Source: Rhodocyclaceae bacterium
GTDB taxonomy: Bacteria; Pseudomonadota; Gammaproteobacteria; Burkholderiales; Rhodocyclaceae
Assembly: GCA_018262775.1 (NCBI GenBank)
Contig: JADFDU010000052.1
Location: 62,001-126,000 of the forward strand
Direction of reading: 5' to 3'
DNA length: 64,000 bases
The position numbers were made by a program, and so were the translations under genes. Numbering within the stretch: position 1 is the first letter of the stretch; each line of letters begins with the position of its first letter. The notes beneath the pieces are model-generated. The model searched no databases. It saw only the letters and a list, made by a program, of their open reading frames with translations, and was not told where the DNA came from. Positions 39,532-48,504 of this stretch are shown here, one piece after another.

Positions 39532-40821
39532 ATGAAACAGGACGAGATCGGTCACTTGCTCAGCGCGCTGTGGAATGATCTGCAGCAGCCCGATGTGTTC
39601 TGGCAGATCGCCACCCTGGCCTTCTGCCTGGGGCTGGCGTGGCTGGCGGCACGGGCCATGCGGCGCGAGTCATCCCACGCCGCAGGCGCCTGGCGATTCG
39701 GCCAGAGGGGGTTGAACCGGCTGCTGTTTCCGCTCTTGGCGCTCGGACTGGTGGTGCTGGCACGCGTGATTCTCAGGCAGTGGCACCACGTGAACCTGCT
39801 CAGCGTGGCAGTGCCGCTGCTGGTCTCCTTCGCTGTCATTCGCGCCGTGATGTTCACGCTGCGCCAGGCGTTCGCGCCCTCCGGCTGGCTGGCGGCCTTC
39901 GAACGCATGCTCACGTTGCTGGTATGGAGCGTCGTCGCCCTGCATATCCTCGGTCTGTTGCCCGAACTGATCGATGCGCTGGAATCGGCCAGCTTCGCTG
40001 TTGGCAAGCAGAGGTTTTCGCTGTGGCTGCTGCTGCAGGGCGCCGCCACGGTGCTGGCGACCCTGCTGCTGGCCCTGTGGGTGGGCGGCCTGCTCGAGGC
40101 GAGTCTGCTCAAGGCCGAAGGGATCGACGGTAATCTGCGGCTGGTATTTGCGCGGATGTCGAAGGCGCTCCTGATTGTGCTGGCGGTGCTGATAAGCCTG
40201 CCGCTGGTGGGCATGGACCTGACGGCGCTGTCGGTGTTCGGCGGCGCGCTGGGTGTGGGCATCGGCTTTGGCCTGCAGAAGATCGCCGCCAGTTACGTGT
40301 CGGGCTTCGTCATTCTCCTCGACCGTTCGATCCGCATCGGCAACATCATCACGGTCGACCAGCACAAGGGTGAGGTGACACGCATCACCACGCGCTATAC
40401 CGTGCTGCGCTCCCTGTCTGGAATCGAGGCGATCATTCCCAACGAGACACTGATCGGCTCGGTGGTGCTCAACGAGACCTACACCAATACGCGGGTCCGC
40501 ATGAGCGTGCCGGTACAGGTGAGCTACAAGACGGACATGGAAGCGGCGATGCGCCTCATGGTCGAGGCGGGGCAGGCCCATCCCAGGGTGTTGGCCGATC
40601 CTCCGCCCAAGGCTTTTTTGAGCGCCTTTGCCGATTCGGGTGTCAATCTTGAGCTGGGCTTCTGGATCAGCGACCCCCAGGAGGGCACGCTCGGGGTGAA
40701 GTCCGATGTCAACCTGGCCATCTGGCATGCCTTCCAGAAGGCGGGCATCGAAATCCCCTATCCCCAGCGGGAAGTGCGCCTGCTCAATCCGGCCCAGCAC
40801 GGAGCGGAGAAGTCAGTTTAG
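39532..40821 (+). CDS. MscS-family mechanosensitive channel
   Basis: 429 aa from ATG 39532. It has about five helices. The pore-lining helix and beta domain are recognisable: LTALSVFGGALGVGIGFGLQKIAASYVSGFVILLDRSIRIGNII. A cytoplasmic cage domain follows with VSVPVQVSYKTDME. It is longer than E. coli MscS through extra N-terminal helices. It releases solutes on hypoosmotic shock. It directly follows the PLD gene. Confidence 0.92.
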   Translation: MKQDEIGHLLSALWNDLQQPDVFWQIATLAFCLGLAWLAARAMRRESSHAAGAWRFGQRGLNRLLFPLLALGLVVLARVILRQWHHVNLLSVAVPLLVSFAVIRAVMFTLRQAFAPSGWLAAFERMLTLLVWSVVALHILGLLPELIDALESASFAVGKQRFSLWLLLQGAATVLATLLLALWVGGLLEASLLKAEGIDGNLRLVFARMSKALLIVLAVLISLPLVGMDLTALSVFGGALGVGIGFGLQKIAASYVSGFVILLDRSIRIGNIITVDQHKGEVTRITTRYTVLRSLSGIEAIIPNETLIGSVVLNETYTNTRVRMSVPVQVSYKTDMEAAMRLMVEAGQAHPRVLADPPPKAFLSAFADSGVNLELGFWISDPQEGTLGVKSDVNLAIWHAFQKAGIEIPYPQREVRLLNPAQHGAEKSV

Positions 40822-40874
40822 GATTCAAGTAGAATAGCAGTTTGCTTCCGGTTTGCTGTCTTTTGGCCCTGCGC

Positions 40875-42047
40875 ATGCCTTTTCCCGGTGTTTTTGACCT
40901 TCCCTGGTGGGGCTACCTTCTGGTGGTGCTGGTGATGACGCATGTCACCATCGCCGCCGTCACCATTTACCTGCACCGCCATCAGGCGCATCGTGCGCTG
41001 GAGCTTCGGCCGTTGCCGAGCCATTTCTTCCGCCTGTGGCTGTGGCTGACCACCGGCATGGTGACCAGGGAGTGGGCCGCCATCCATCGCAAACACCACG
41101 CCAAGTGCGAGACCGCCGAGGACCCGCACAGTCCGCAGGTGCTCGGCCTCAGCCGCGTGCTGTGGGGCGGTGTGTTCCTCTACGTGAAGGAATCCCGCCG
41201 CGCCGAAACCATGCAACGCTACGGCCATGGCACGCCGGACGACTGGCTGGAGCGGCACATCTACACGCCCGGACAAAAACTCGGCATCGTCCTCATGCTG
41301 GCCATCGATTTTGCCCTGTTCGGCTTCGTGCCGGGCGCGCTGATCTGGGGCGTGCAGATGGTCTGGATTCCGTTCTGGGCGGCCGGCGTCATCAACGGCG
41401 TTGGCCATTTCTGGGGCTACCGCAATTTCACCTGTGCCGATGCCAGCACCAACATCGTGCCCTGGGGCATCCTCATCGGCGGTGAGGAACTGCACAACAA
41501 TCACCACGCCTACGCCACCTCGGCGCGGCTGTCGAACAAGTGGTACGAGTTCGATATCGGCTGGCTCTACATCCGCCTGCTCGAAATCCTCGGCCAGGCC
41601 AGGGTGAAGAAGGTCGCGCCAATACCGCGCCTCACGCGGGTGCGCCAGACCATCGATCTCGACAACCTGCAGGCGGTCATTACGCACCGCTACGATGTCA
41701 TGGCGAAGTACATGAAGTCGCTGCGGCAGATCTACCGCGAGGAAGCGGAGAAACTGAAGGCTTCGCTGGATTCCCGTTCGCTCAAGGCGCTCAAGCGCTG
41801 GCTGGGGGACGATGTCGATGCGCTGACAGCGGAAGACAGGCAGCAGTTGGATGCCGTGCTGGAGAAAAATAGCCGCCTGTCGCTGGTCGTCGACATGCGG
41901 CACGATCTGGCCGCGCTGTGGCAACGCTCCGCTGCCACGCAGGAGGAACTGATATCGCGCCTGCAGGACTGGTGCCGCCGCGCCGAGGCGAGCGGCATCC
42001 GCCAATTGGAGGAGTTTTCGCTGCGCCTGCGCAGCTACGCCCTGTAA
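40875..42047 (+). CDS. DesA-type acyl lipid desaturase with long C-terminal extension
   Basis: 390 aa from ATG 40875; a TTG at 40842 is possible but less likely. Its iron-binding His boxes are HRHQAHR, HRKHH and HNNHH, and four helices fit a membrane fatty acyl desaturase. Residues about 255-390 are an extra helical region. Its end (DWCRRAEASGIRQLEEFSLRLRSYAL) reads like the C-terminus of some transposases, an association I recall but cannot verify here. A bidirectional terminator follows. Confidence 0.88.
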   Translation: MPFPGVFDLPWWGYLLVVLVMTHVTIAAVTIYLHRHQAHRALELRPLPSHFFRLWLWLTTGMVTREWAAIHRKHHAKCETAEDPHSPQVLGLSRVLWGGVFLYVKESRRAETMQRYGHGTPDDWLERHIYTPGQKLGIVLMLAIDFALFGFVPGALIWGVQMVWIPFWAAGVINGVGHFWGYRNFTCADASTNIVPWGILIGGEELHNNHHAYATSARLSNKWYEFDIGWLYIRLLEILGQARVKKVAPIPRLTRVRQTIDLDNLQAVITHRYDVMAKYMKSLRQIYREEAEKLKASLDSRSLKALKRWLGDDVDALTAEDRQQLDAVLEKNSRLSLVVDMRHDLAALWQRSAATQEELISRLQDWCRRAEASGIRQLEEFSLRLRSYAL

Positions 42048-42065
42048 CCTGGGCAGACTTCGCAT

Positions 42066-42093
42066 AAAAAACCCGCCGATCGGCGGGTTTTTT
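42066..42093. terminator. Bidirectional terminator between desaturase and rpmG
   Basis: A perfect palindromic stem AAAAAACCCGCCG-AT-CGGCGGGTTTTTT, able to end transcripts from both convergent units. Confidence 0.95.
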
Positions 42094-42108
42094 ATGGCTT
42101 GAAGCGGA

Positions 42109-42267
42109 TTACTTCAACTTGGTTTCTTTGTACAGGACGTGCTTGCGCACCTTCGGATCGAATTTCTTGATCTCGATTTTCTCGGGCTTGGTGCGCTTGT
42201 TCTTGGTCGTCGTGTAAAAGTGGCCGGTACCGGCCGTGCTTTCCAGTTTTATTTTCTCGCGGGGCAT
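42109..42267 (-). CDS. rpmG: 50S ribosomal protein L33
   Basis: 52 aa. L33 sequence with [22 protein letters not shown]. It lacks the zinc-binding Cys pairs (the C-minus form), so there is no zinc-dependent regulation. The stop lies 15 bases before the terminator, and the start follows AGGAG. Second gene of the rpmB-rpmG pair, 11 bases after rpmB. Confidence 0.97.
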   Translation of the reverse strand: MPREKIKLESTAGTGHFYTTTKNKRTKPEKIEIKKFDPKVRKHVLYKETKLK

Positions 42268-42278
42268 GGCGATTCTCC

Positions 42279-42512
42279 TTAAAGGGTGCCCTTGGCGCGC
42301 AGATCGGCCAGGACAACGTCGATGCCCTTCTTGTCGATGGTGCGCAAGCCGGCGCTGGAAACGCGCAGGCTAACCCAGCGGTTTTCGCTTTCGACCCAGA
42401 AGCGGCGATGCTGCAGGTTGGGCAGAAAGCGGCGCTTGGTCTTGTTGTTGGCGTGGGAAACGTGATTTCCCACCATCGGTGCCTTACCGGTCACTTGGCA
42501 AACGCGGGCCAT
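42279..42512 (-). CDS. rpmB: 50S ribosomal protein L28
   Basis: 77 aa. L28 begins [29 protein letters not shown], the full family signature. It is the first gene of the rpmB-rpmG operon. The 57-bp gap to radC is AT-richer and probably holds the promoter. Confidence 0.98.
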   Translation of the reverse strand: MARVCQVTGKAPMVGNHVSHANNKTKRRFLPNLQHRRFWVESENRWVSLRVSSAGLRTIDKKGIDVVLADLRAKGTL

Positions 42513-42569
42513 AAGGTGCTCCAGAGTTCGGATTTAGCAAAGCCGGGAATTATACGCCGCGTACCATTG

Positions 42570-43247
42570 CTAAATCAAGCCCTTTTCGGCAAAGGAGAGG
42601 GGCTCCATCTGGCCAGCGACGATGAAGTGGTCGAGCAACTTCACGTCGACCAGTGCCAGTGCCTGCCTGAGGGCCTGGGTGAGCGCCTCATCGGCCCGGC
42701 TGGGCTCGGCCACCCCTGAGGGATGGTTGTGGGCGAGGATGGCGCCGGCGGCGTTGTGTGCGAGCGCCAGCTTGACCACTTCGCGCGGATGCACGCTGGT
42801 TTGCGTCAGTGTGCCGCGAAACAGCTCCACGGCGGCGATCAGCCGGTTCTGCGCATCCAGCAGCAGCACCATGAACACCTCGTGCGGCAAACTGGAGAGG
42901 GTCAGTCGGAGGAAGTCGCGCACGGCGCGCGGTGATGCAAGGGTGTTGCCGACCGCCAGTTCCTCGCGCAGGGCACGGCGAGCCATTTCCAGCACCGCCT
43001 GGAGCTGGGCGTACTTGGCGCTGCCCATGCCGGGGATAGTCGAAAACTCCGCCGCCGAGGCGGAAAAAAGGCGGTTGAGGCTGCCGAAATGCGCAATGAG
43101 CGTGCGCCCAAGGTCGACGGCGCTGACGCCCTTGATGCCGACGCGCAGGAAGATGGCGAGCAGTTCGGCATCGGACAGGGAAGCGGCGCCCAGCGCAAGA
43201 AGCCGTTCGCGCGGACGCTCGTTTTCAGGCCAGTGCTTGATCGCCAT
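42570..43247 (-). CDS. radC: RadC/YicR family JAMM-domain protein
   Basis: 225 aa. An N-terminal helix-hairpin-helix region (about 30-100, [16 protein letters not shown]) precedes the MPN/JAMM metalloprotease-like domain with EVFMVLLLD and [15 protein letters not shown] metal ligands. Its usual naming as a DNA repair protein rests on an old misassignment; its real role is unclear. It lies upstream of rpmB on the same strand, the order found in E. coli. Confidence 0.93.
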   Translation of the reverse strand: MAIKHWPENERPRERLLALGAASLSDAELLAIFLRVGIKGVSAVDLGRTLIAHFGSLNRLFSASAAEFSTIPGMGSAKYAQLQAVLEMARRALREELAVGNTLASPRAVRDFLRLTLSSLPHEVFMVLLLDAQNRLIAAVELFRGTLTQTSVHPREVVKLALAHNAAGAILAHNHPSGVAEPSRADEALTQALRQALALVDVKLLDHFIVAGQMEPLSFAEKGLI

Positions 43248-43304
43248 CGCTTACCCAATCCAGTAGAATCGACTTCCCCGAGGCAAGGATTCTAGCGCAT
43301 CGTC

Positions 43305-44501
43305 ATGGCTGAACTGAGCGGAAAGCGATTGGTGTTGGGCGTTACCGGTGGCATTGCCGCCTACAAGGCGGCGGAACTGGCGCGACTGTTCGTCAAGGGC
43401 GGCGCCCGGGTGGACGCGGTGCTGACCGAATCGGGCACGCATTTCGTCGGCCCGGCCACCTTCCAGGCGCTGACCGGCAACCCGGTGTGGACCGACCAGT
43501 GGGATGCGCGCATGGCGGACGGCATGGCGCATATCGACCTGACGCGCGGCGCCGACGCCATCATCGTGGCGCCGGCTTCAGCTAATTTCCTCGCCAGGCT
43601 GGCGCATGGCCTGGCGGATGATTTGTTGTCGACCTTGTGCCTGGCGCGGGACTGTCCGCTGATCGTGGCGCCGGCGATGAACCGGCAGATGTGGGCGCAC
43701 CCCGCCACGCAACGCAACAAAAGTCAGTTGCTGCAGGACGGCGTGATCGTCCTCGGTCCGGCCAGCGGCGACCAGGCCTGCGGCGAAACCGGCATGGGGC
43801 GCATGCTGGAGGCGGCGGACATCCACGATGCCGTGGCGGGCTTCTTCCAGCCGAAGGTGTGGGCGGGGCGCCGCGTCCTGCTCACCGCCGGGCCGACCTT
43901 CGAGGCGCTCGACGCGGTGCGCGGCCTCACCAACCTCAGCTCCGGCAAGATGGGATTCGCGCTGGCGAGGGCCGCGCGGGATGCAGGCGCCGAAGTCATC
44001 CTGGTGAGCGGGCCAGTAACGCAGCCGACGCCGGCCGGTGTCATGCGTGTCGATGTGACGAGCGCGCTCGAGATGCATGCGGCGGTAATGCAGCGCGTCG
44101 CTGCCTGCGACATCTTCATCGGCGTGGCCGCTGTCGCCGACTATCGCCCCGCAGCAGCGGTTGCGGAGAAAATCAAGAAGGACGGCAAGCCGCTGCAAAT
44201 TGCGCTTGCGCCGAATGCCGACATTCTCGCCGAAGTGGCGGCGCGGCCAAATCCGCCGTTCTGCGTCGGCTTTGCTGCGGAGAGCCGCGATCTGGAGAAG
44301 TATGCGGAGGACAAGCGGCAGAAAAAGAAACTCGCGCTGGTGGTCGGCAACCTGGTGCAAGACGCACTGGGCGGCGACGACAGTGCGGTCATTCTCTTCG
44401 ATGCGCGCGGCAGACACCCCCTCGGCCCGGCGCCGAAGATCGACATCGCCCGCGGCATTGTCACCCACATCGGCGCCATGCTCGACGGCAACGGAGGATA
44501 G
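43305..44501 (+). CDS. coaBC: Bifunctional PPC decarboxylase/PPC synthetase
   Basis: 398 aa. The N-terminal flavoprotein decarboxylase (about 1-185) has [14 protein letters not shown], the [26 protein letters not shown] site and PAMN. The C-terminal synthetase (about 188-398) has [24 protein letters not shown] and KIKK. Two steps of coenzyme A synthesis, continuing the pathway that panBCD begins elsewhere in the window. Divergent from radC, followed by dut after four bases. Confidence 0.97.
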   Translation: MAELSGKRLVLGVTGGIAAYKAAELARLFVKGGARVDAVLTESGTHFVGPATFQALTGNPVWTDQWDARMADGMAHIDLTRGADAIIVAPASANFLARLAHGLADDLLSTLCLARDCPLIVAPAMNRQMWAHPATQRNKSQLLQDGVIVLGPASGDQACGETGMGRMLEAADIHDAVAGFFQPKVWAGRRVLLTAGPTFEALDAVRGLTNLSSGKMGFALARAARDAGAEVILVSGPVTQPTPAGVMRVDVTSALEMHAAVMQRVAACDIFIGVAAVADYRPAAAVAEKIKKDGKPLQIALAPNADILAEVAARPNPPFCVGFAAESRDLEKYAEDKRQKKKLALVVGNLVQDALGGDDSAVILFDARGRHPLGPAPKIDIARGIVTHIGAMLDGNGG

Positions 44502-44505
44502 TAAA

Positions 44506-44955
44506 GTGCATTGCATCGACGTGCGCATCATCGATCCGCGCCTGAAAGACAACCCGCCCCATTACGCCACCGCCGGTGCGGCCGGCCTCGACCTGCGCGC
44601 CTGCGTCGAGGCGCCGGTGAGGCTGCACCCGGGCGACACCCAGCTGATCCCCACGGGCATCGCCATCCACCTGGCCGATCCGGGCCTGGCGGCACTGATC
44701 CTGCCGCGCTCGGGCCTCGGCCACAAGCACGGCATCGTGTTGGGTAACCTCACCGGCCTGATCGATTCCGATTACCAGGGCGAGATCTTCGTGTCCACCT
44801 GGAATCGCGGCCGTGAGACCTTCACCATCAACCCGATGGATCGCCTGGCGCAGATGATCGTCGTGCCGGTGCTGCAGGTGGCCTTCAACGTCGTCGAGGC
44901 ATTCGAGGTGTCCGATCGCGGTGCGGGCGGCTTCGGCAGTACGGGCAAGCACTGA
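44506..44955 (+). CDS. dut: dUTP diphosphatase
   Basis: 149 aa from GTG 44506, with GGAGG at 44493-44497. All five trimeric dUTPase motifs are visible: [34 protein letters not shown] and the C-terminal [12 protein letters not shown]. It removes dUTP and supplies dUMP. The coaBC-dut order is common in proteobacteria. Confidence 0.97.
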   Translation: MHCIDVRIIDPRLKDNPPHYATAGAAGLDLRACVEAPVRLHPGDTQLIPTGIAIHLADPGLAALILPRSGLGHKHGIVLGNLTGLIDSDYQGEIFVSTWNRGRETFTINPMDRLAQMIVVPVLQVAFNVVEAFEVSDRGAGGFGSTGKH

Positions 44956-45052
44956 GCCGGCCTCACAACTTATGCCTGTCTAACGGAGTTCTATCGGCCC
45001 CCCAGTCAGACTCTGCTAGGATTTTATGCATGAACCTATTCCGGAGTCCGTC

Positions 45053-45685
45053 GTGATCAAACCAATTATTGCCGCACTCGTCGCCTCGGTCGGATTGCTG
45101 GCCGCCCCGTCCTTTGCGCAAGCCCAGAAAGCCGCGGCTGCACCGCAGAATCCCCAGTTGGCGCGCGCCCAGGAAATTGTCAACGGTCGTTGTTCCCTCT
45201 GCCACGGTGCCGAGGGTGAGAGCGCAAGCCCCATCTTCCCGCGTTTGGCAGGCCAGCACCCGGAGTACATCGCCAAGCAGTTGGCCGACTTCAAGAGCGG
45301 TCGGCGCAAGGGCACCATGAACGATCAGGTGCAAGAACTTACCGAAGAGGAAATGAAGGCGCTCGGCGTCTTCTTCGGCGACAAGAAACCGAAGGCCTAC
45401 ACCGTCAGCGACCAGGACCTGGCTGCGGTCGGTCGCTATATCTACCACAAGGGAAATACCTATTCAGGCGTGGCCGCCTGCGCCAGTTGTCATGGTGCGA
45501 CGGGGGACGGTACCGACCAATTGCCACGCCTGGCCGGTCAGCATGCCGCTTATATAGAAGGCCAGTTGAAGGATTTCAACAAGCGCGAACGCACCAACGA
45601 CAATGCCGTCATGCATGCCATCGCGTCCAAGCTTACCGAACTGGAGATGCGCGCGGTATCCGTCTATCTCAGCGGCAAGCTGTAG
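45053..45685 (+). CDS. Diheme cytochrome c4-type protein
   Basis: 210 aa from GTG 45053, which gives a clean signal peptide (IKPIIAALVASVGLLAAPSFAQA); ATG 45026 would place extra residues before it. Two heme sites, CSLCH and CASCH, one per half. Each half has RLAGQH and a later Met region (GTMNDQV; NAVMHAI) as axial ligand. Periplasmic c4 donates electrons to terminal oxidases, so it is a candidate donor to the CuA subunit at 3566. Convergent with the PhnD-like gene three bases away. Confidence 0.93.
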   Translation: MIKPIIAALVASVGLLAAPSFAQAQKAAAAPQNPQLARAQEIVNGRCSLCHGAEGESASPIFPRLAGQHPEYIAKQLADFKSGRRKGTMNDQVQELTEEEMKALGVFFGDKKPKAYTVSDQDLAAVGRYIYHKGNTYSGVAACASCHGATGDGTDQLPRLAGQHAAYIEGQLKDFNKRERTNDNAVMHAIASKLTELEMRAVSVYLSGKL

Positions 45686-45688
45686 TTT

Positions 45689-46513
45689 TTATTTGATGCC
45701 CAAGATCTTCGCCAGACCGTCGAAATCAGACAGCTTGGCCGGTTCGAAGCCAGGAAAATTGCTGAAGTGGAGAAACTCCTGGGCCTCCTTGTCCTGATTG
45801 GACTTGAGTATCGCCTCGGTGATGGTGCGCCGTAAGGATTCCGGCAGGTCGCCGCGCACGGCGAAGGTCAGATGCGGCACGCCTTTGCCGGCGTGGATCA
45901 GGTTCATGTTCTCGCCCTTGTTGGTCCACACGTTGAAGAGCCCCGAGTTGGCCACGCCGATATCGATCAGGTTCATCTGCATGCCCGCCAGCACGCCATC
46001 GACGTCGTTGTAGTAAGCCATGCTGCTGAAGTATTTCTCCGGTTCCTTGATGCCCAGCGTCTTGAGCTCTGCGAATGCCAGCTTGGTGATCATGGCGTCC
46101 TTGCCGGTAAAGCCGATGCGCTTGCCCTTCATGTCTTCCGGGAAGGCGATGTTGGTGCGGCCCGGCGCCATGAAGGAGACGGAGAGCAGCCCCGGGATCT
46201 TCGCGACCGGAAGGTAGCCGGCTGACCGGTTTGCATCGAGTACCGCAGAAGGCGCCACGAACATCATGTGGTAGTGCTTCGCCTTGGCGCGTTGGGCGAA
46301 AATGTCGAAGTTGCGCGCGCCCTCGATCCTCACCGGATGCTTGAGCATCCTGGAAAGATAGCTGGTGAGTCCTTCGTACTCGGTGGCAATCATCTGCGCG
46401 CTGTCGCCGTAACTGATGACACCAAGTAGGTAGGCGCGTTCCTCAGCCATTGCCGGGCGCCAGACGAAGAATGTGAATGACAGCAGGGCGGCCAGCAGGA
46501 TTCGCGATTTCAT
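45689..46513 (-). CDS. PhnD-like periplasmic substrate-binding protein
   Basis: 274 aa with a signal peptide (LLAALLSFTFFVWRPAMA). It matches the phosphate/phosphite/phosphonate ABC binding-protein fold (LLGVISYGDSAQMIATEYEGLTSYLSRML; GVANSGLF). No transporter ATPase or permease genes are next to it. Orphan PhnD-like proteins in respiratory loci sometimes bind other oxyanions or act with sensor kinases. It follows fccB after a terminator, so it may have its own promoter. Confidence 0.85.
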   Translation of the reverse strand: MKSRILLAALLSFTFFVWRPAMAEERAYLLGVISYGDSAQMIATEYEGLTSYLSRMLKHPVRIEGARNFDIFAQRAKAKHYHMMFVAPSAVLDANRSAGYLPVAKIPGLLSVSFMAPGRTNIAFPEDMKGKRIGFTGKDAMITKLAFAELKTLGIKEPEKYFSSMAYYNDVDGVLAGMQMNLIDIGVANSGLFNVWTNKGENMNLIHAGKGVPHLTFAVRGDLPESLRRTITEAILKSNQDKEAQEFLHFSNFPGFEPAKLSDFDGLAKILGIK

Positions 46514-46554
46514 GTGTCTTCCTCCACAACGCTTGTCCGCCCCGCGGCGGACAG

Positions 46555-46589
46555 AAAAAACGGCGGCAACCCCGTCAGAGGCGCCGCCG
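46555..46589 (-). terminator. Terminator after fccB
   Basis: On the minus strand, CGGCGGC and GCCGCCG arms around a 15-base loop are followed by six T. It sits 21 bases after the fccB stop. Confidence 0.85.
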
Positions 46590-46609
46590 CATTCGACTGC
46601 AATAATGCA

Positions 46610-47878
46610 TTAAAGCAGTGCGTCGGCCCAGATGTTCTTGGCCCAGGCCAGAGCGTACTTCGCTTCCAGCTCGTTGCGCGAGGGGGAGACGCCACCGGCA
46701 CCCTTCGGCACGAGGAACTCCTTGCCGTTGAAGACATAGGGATGGGCGACGTGGACCACCTCCTTCGCCGACACAAAGCTGTAACAGGTGTTGGCGATGA
46801 CCATCGGATCCGGCGCGGGCTGGCCGCTCATCAGGTTCACGATGGCGGCGGCTGCCACCTTGGCGTGCTGCGTCGTCATGTGGCCCGATTTCGGCATGCC
46901 GGGTGTGGAGACGGTGGAATCGCCGAGCACATGGATGTTCTTGTGTGCGGTGGATTCCAGGGTCTTCCAGTCGACGCCGCACCAGCGGCCGCCGACGTTG
47001 CTGAGGCCAGCGGCAGTCGTGATCAGGCCGGCCTTCTGCGCCGGGACGATGTTGAGCACGTCCGCCTTGACCTTGTCGCCGAACTCGAATTCGACAGTCT
47101 GGCTGGCGGCATCCACTTTGGTGATGCCGTGGTTGCCGCGATACTCGAGGGTGCCCTTGTACAGGTCTGCCCAGGCTTTCTTGAAGAGCGGGCCCTTCGA
47201 GGTGACGTCGGCATTGGCGTCCAGGACCAGCACCTTCGACTTCGGCTTCTTCGCCTTGAAATAATTGGCGATCATGGAAGCGCGCTCGTACGGTCCCGGC
47301 GGGCAGCGATAGGGCGCCTTGGGGATGCACAGGGCGTATACGCCGCCATCAGGCATTGACTCAAGCTGCTTGCGCAGGGCTACCGTCTGCGGACCGGCTT
47401 TCCAGGCATGCAGTATCTTGCTGTCGGAGAGCGCCGGGGTGAGTCCAGGCACGCTTTCCCAGATGAAGTCGATCCCCGGAGAAACCACCAGGCGGTCGTA
47501 GCTCAGTGCGCCACTCTTGGCGAGCATGACCGTGCGTTTGACCGGATCGACACCGATGGCGGTGTCGTGGATGATGCGTACGCCATGCTTCTTCAGACCA
47601 TCATAGCTGGTGGTGATGTCCGCCATGGTCTTTTCGCCCGCCAGCACCAGGTTGGAAATCGGGCAGGAAACGAAGGCGGGATTCGGCTCGACCAGCGTGA
47701 CGTTGATTCCGCCATCCGACCACATGCGGAGATATTTGGCGACCGTGGCGCCGCCGTAGCCGCCGCCGATGACCACTACATTGCCCGAGCCCTTGGTGTC
47801 GCCCGCGCAGCCGTAGAGACTGCCGAAGGCGACGGTGGCGCCTGCGGCCTTGATGAAATCGCGTCTGTTCAGTGTCAT
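46610..47878 (-). CDS. fccB: Flavocytochrome c sulfide dehydrogenase, flavoprotein subunit
   Basis: 422 aa. A Tat signal (NRRDFIKAAGATVAFGSLYGC) precedes the FAD-binding VVVIGGGYGGATVAKYL. FCSD features are FVSCPISNLVLAG with a redox Cys, the IPKAPYRCPPGPYERA region, the second Cys in GRWCGVDW and the C-terminal FCSD dimerisation domain. It oxidises sulfide to sulfur or polysulfide in the periplasm and passes electrons to its cytochrome subunit. The gene follows fccA after ten bases. Confidence 0.93.
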   Translation of the reverse strand: MTLNRRDFIKAAGATVAFGSLYGCAGDTKGSGNVVVIGGGYGGATVAKYLRMWSDGGINVTLVEPNPAFVSCPISNLVLAGEKTMADITTSYDGLKKHGVRIIHDTAIGVDPVKRTVMLAKSGALSYDRLVVSPGIDFIWESVPGLTPALSDSKILHAWKAGPQTVALRKQLESMPDGGVYALCIPKAPYRCPPGPYERASMIANYFKAKKPKSKVLVLDANADVTSKGPLFKKAWADLYKGTLEYRGNHGITKVDAASQTVEFEFGDKVKADVLNIVPAQKAGLITTAAGLSNVGGRWCGVDWKTLESTAHKNIHVLGDSTVSTPGMPKSGHMTTQHAKVAAAAIVNLMSGQPAPDPMVIANTCYSFVSAKEVVHVAHPYVFNGKEFLVPKGAGGVSPSRNELEAKYALAWAKNIWADALL

Positions 47879-47888
47879 GTTCTCTCCC

Positions 47889-48188
47889 TTATTTCTGCGC
47901 CGCGTAGTAATTCGCGATCATCTCGATTTGCTGGTCGGTATAGCCTTTCGACAGCTGTTGCATGACGGTCGCGGGCTTGGCACCGGAGCGGAAATCCTTG
48001 ACCTTGCGGATCATCTCGTCCTTGGGCATGCCGGCGAGGGGATCCGTACCGCCGACGCTGTGGCCGTTGGTGCCATGGCAACTGGCGCAGGCCGAAGCCA
48101 TGTTGCGGCTGAGGGTGCTATTGTCCGCAAACGCTGCGCCGGCAAAACCCAGCAGCGATACGGCGAGCGCGATCTTGCGATATTTCAT
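47889..48188 (-). CDS. fccA: Flavocytochrome c sulfide dehydrogenase, cytochrome subunit (monoheme)
   Basis: 99 aa from ATG 48188 with an AGGAGG-type ribosome site. Signal peptide (KIALAVSLLGFAGAAFA), one heme site CASCH, and a Met-rich axial region (AGMPKDEMIRKV). It is the short single-heme form; some FCSD have a diheme subunit. First of the fccAB operon. The combined enzyme could feed cytochrome c4. Confidence 0.9.
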   Translation of the reverse strand: MKYRKIALAVSLLGFAGAAFADNSTLSRNMASACASCHGTNGHSVGGTDPLAGMPKDEMIRKVKDFRSGAKPATVMQQLSKGYTDQQIEMIANYYAAQK

Positions 48189-48504
48189 CGGCTTCCTCCT
48201 TGAGTGAATGATGCTTGGTAAGTGCTGTTCCCGCTTCCTGGTACGCAATTACGCCCGGAAGCTTATGTTGTTCGTGTGAATCTAATAGATATTCGTCAAT
48301 GTAGCAATCAGTTTTCTTATTGCCCCAATCATGGAACATATTTGAGCCCTAACCTATTGACTCAGGTTTTATCTTTTTACCCCATAAGATGGACATCCCC
48401 AGCCCGCAGGCCGTGGTGGAAGGGTAGCTCCAGCTGACACTCGAGTCCGCCTGAAGCCCCACTCTCCGTTAAAATCCTTCTTTTCTCCGGCAGGCACTCC
48501 AAGC
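48189..48504. other. Divergent intergenic region fccA/ettA
   Basis: 316 bp. The middle (about 48245-48395) is clearly AT-richer than the genome and should hold the promoters of fccA (minus) and ettA (plus). I saw TTGACT at 48359 and TAAGAT further on, but the 22-base spacing is too long to call. No terminator, riboswitch or operator palindrome was convincing. Confidence 0.5.

Noticed and set aside
48298-48395. Promoter hexamers in the fccA/ettA spacer
   Set aside because: Spacings between candidate boxes do not fit sigma-70 rules on either strand.
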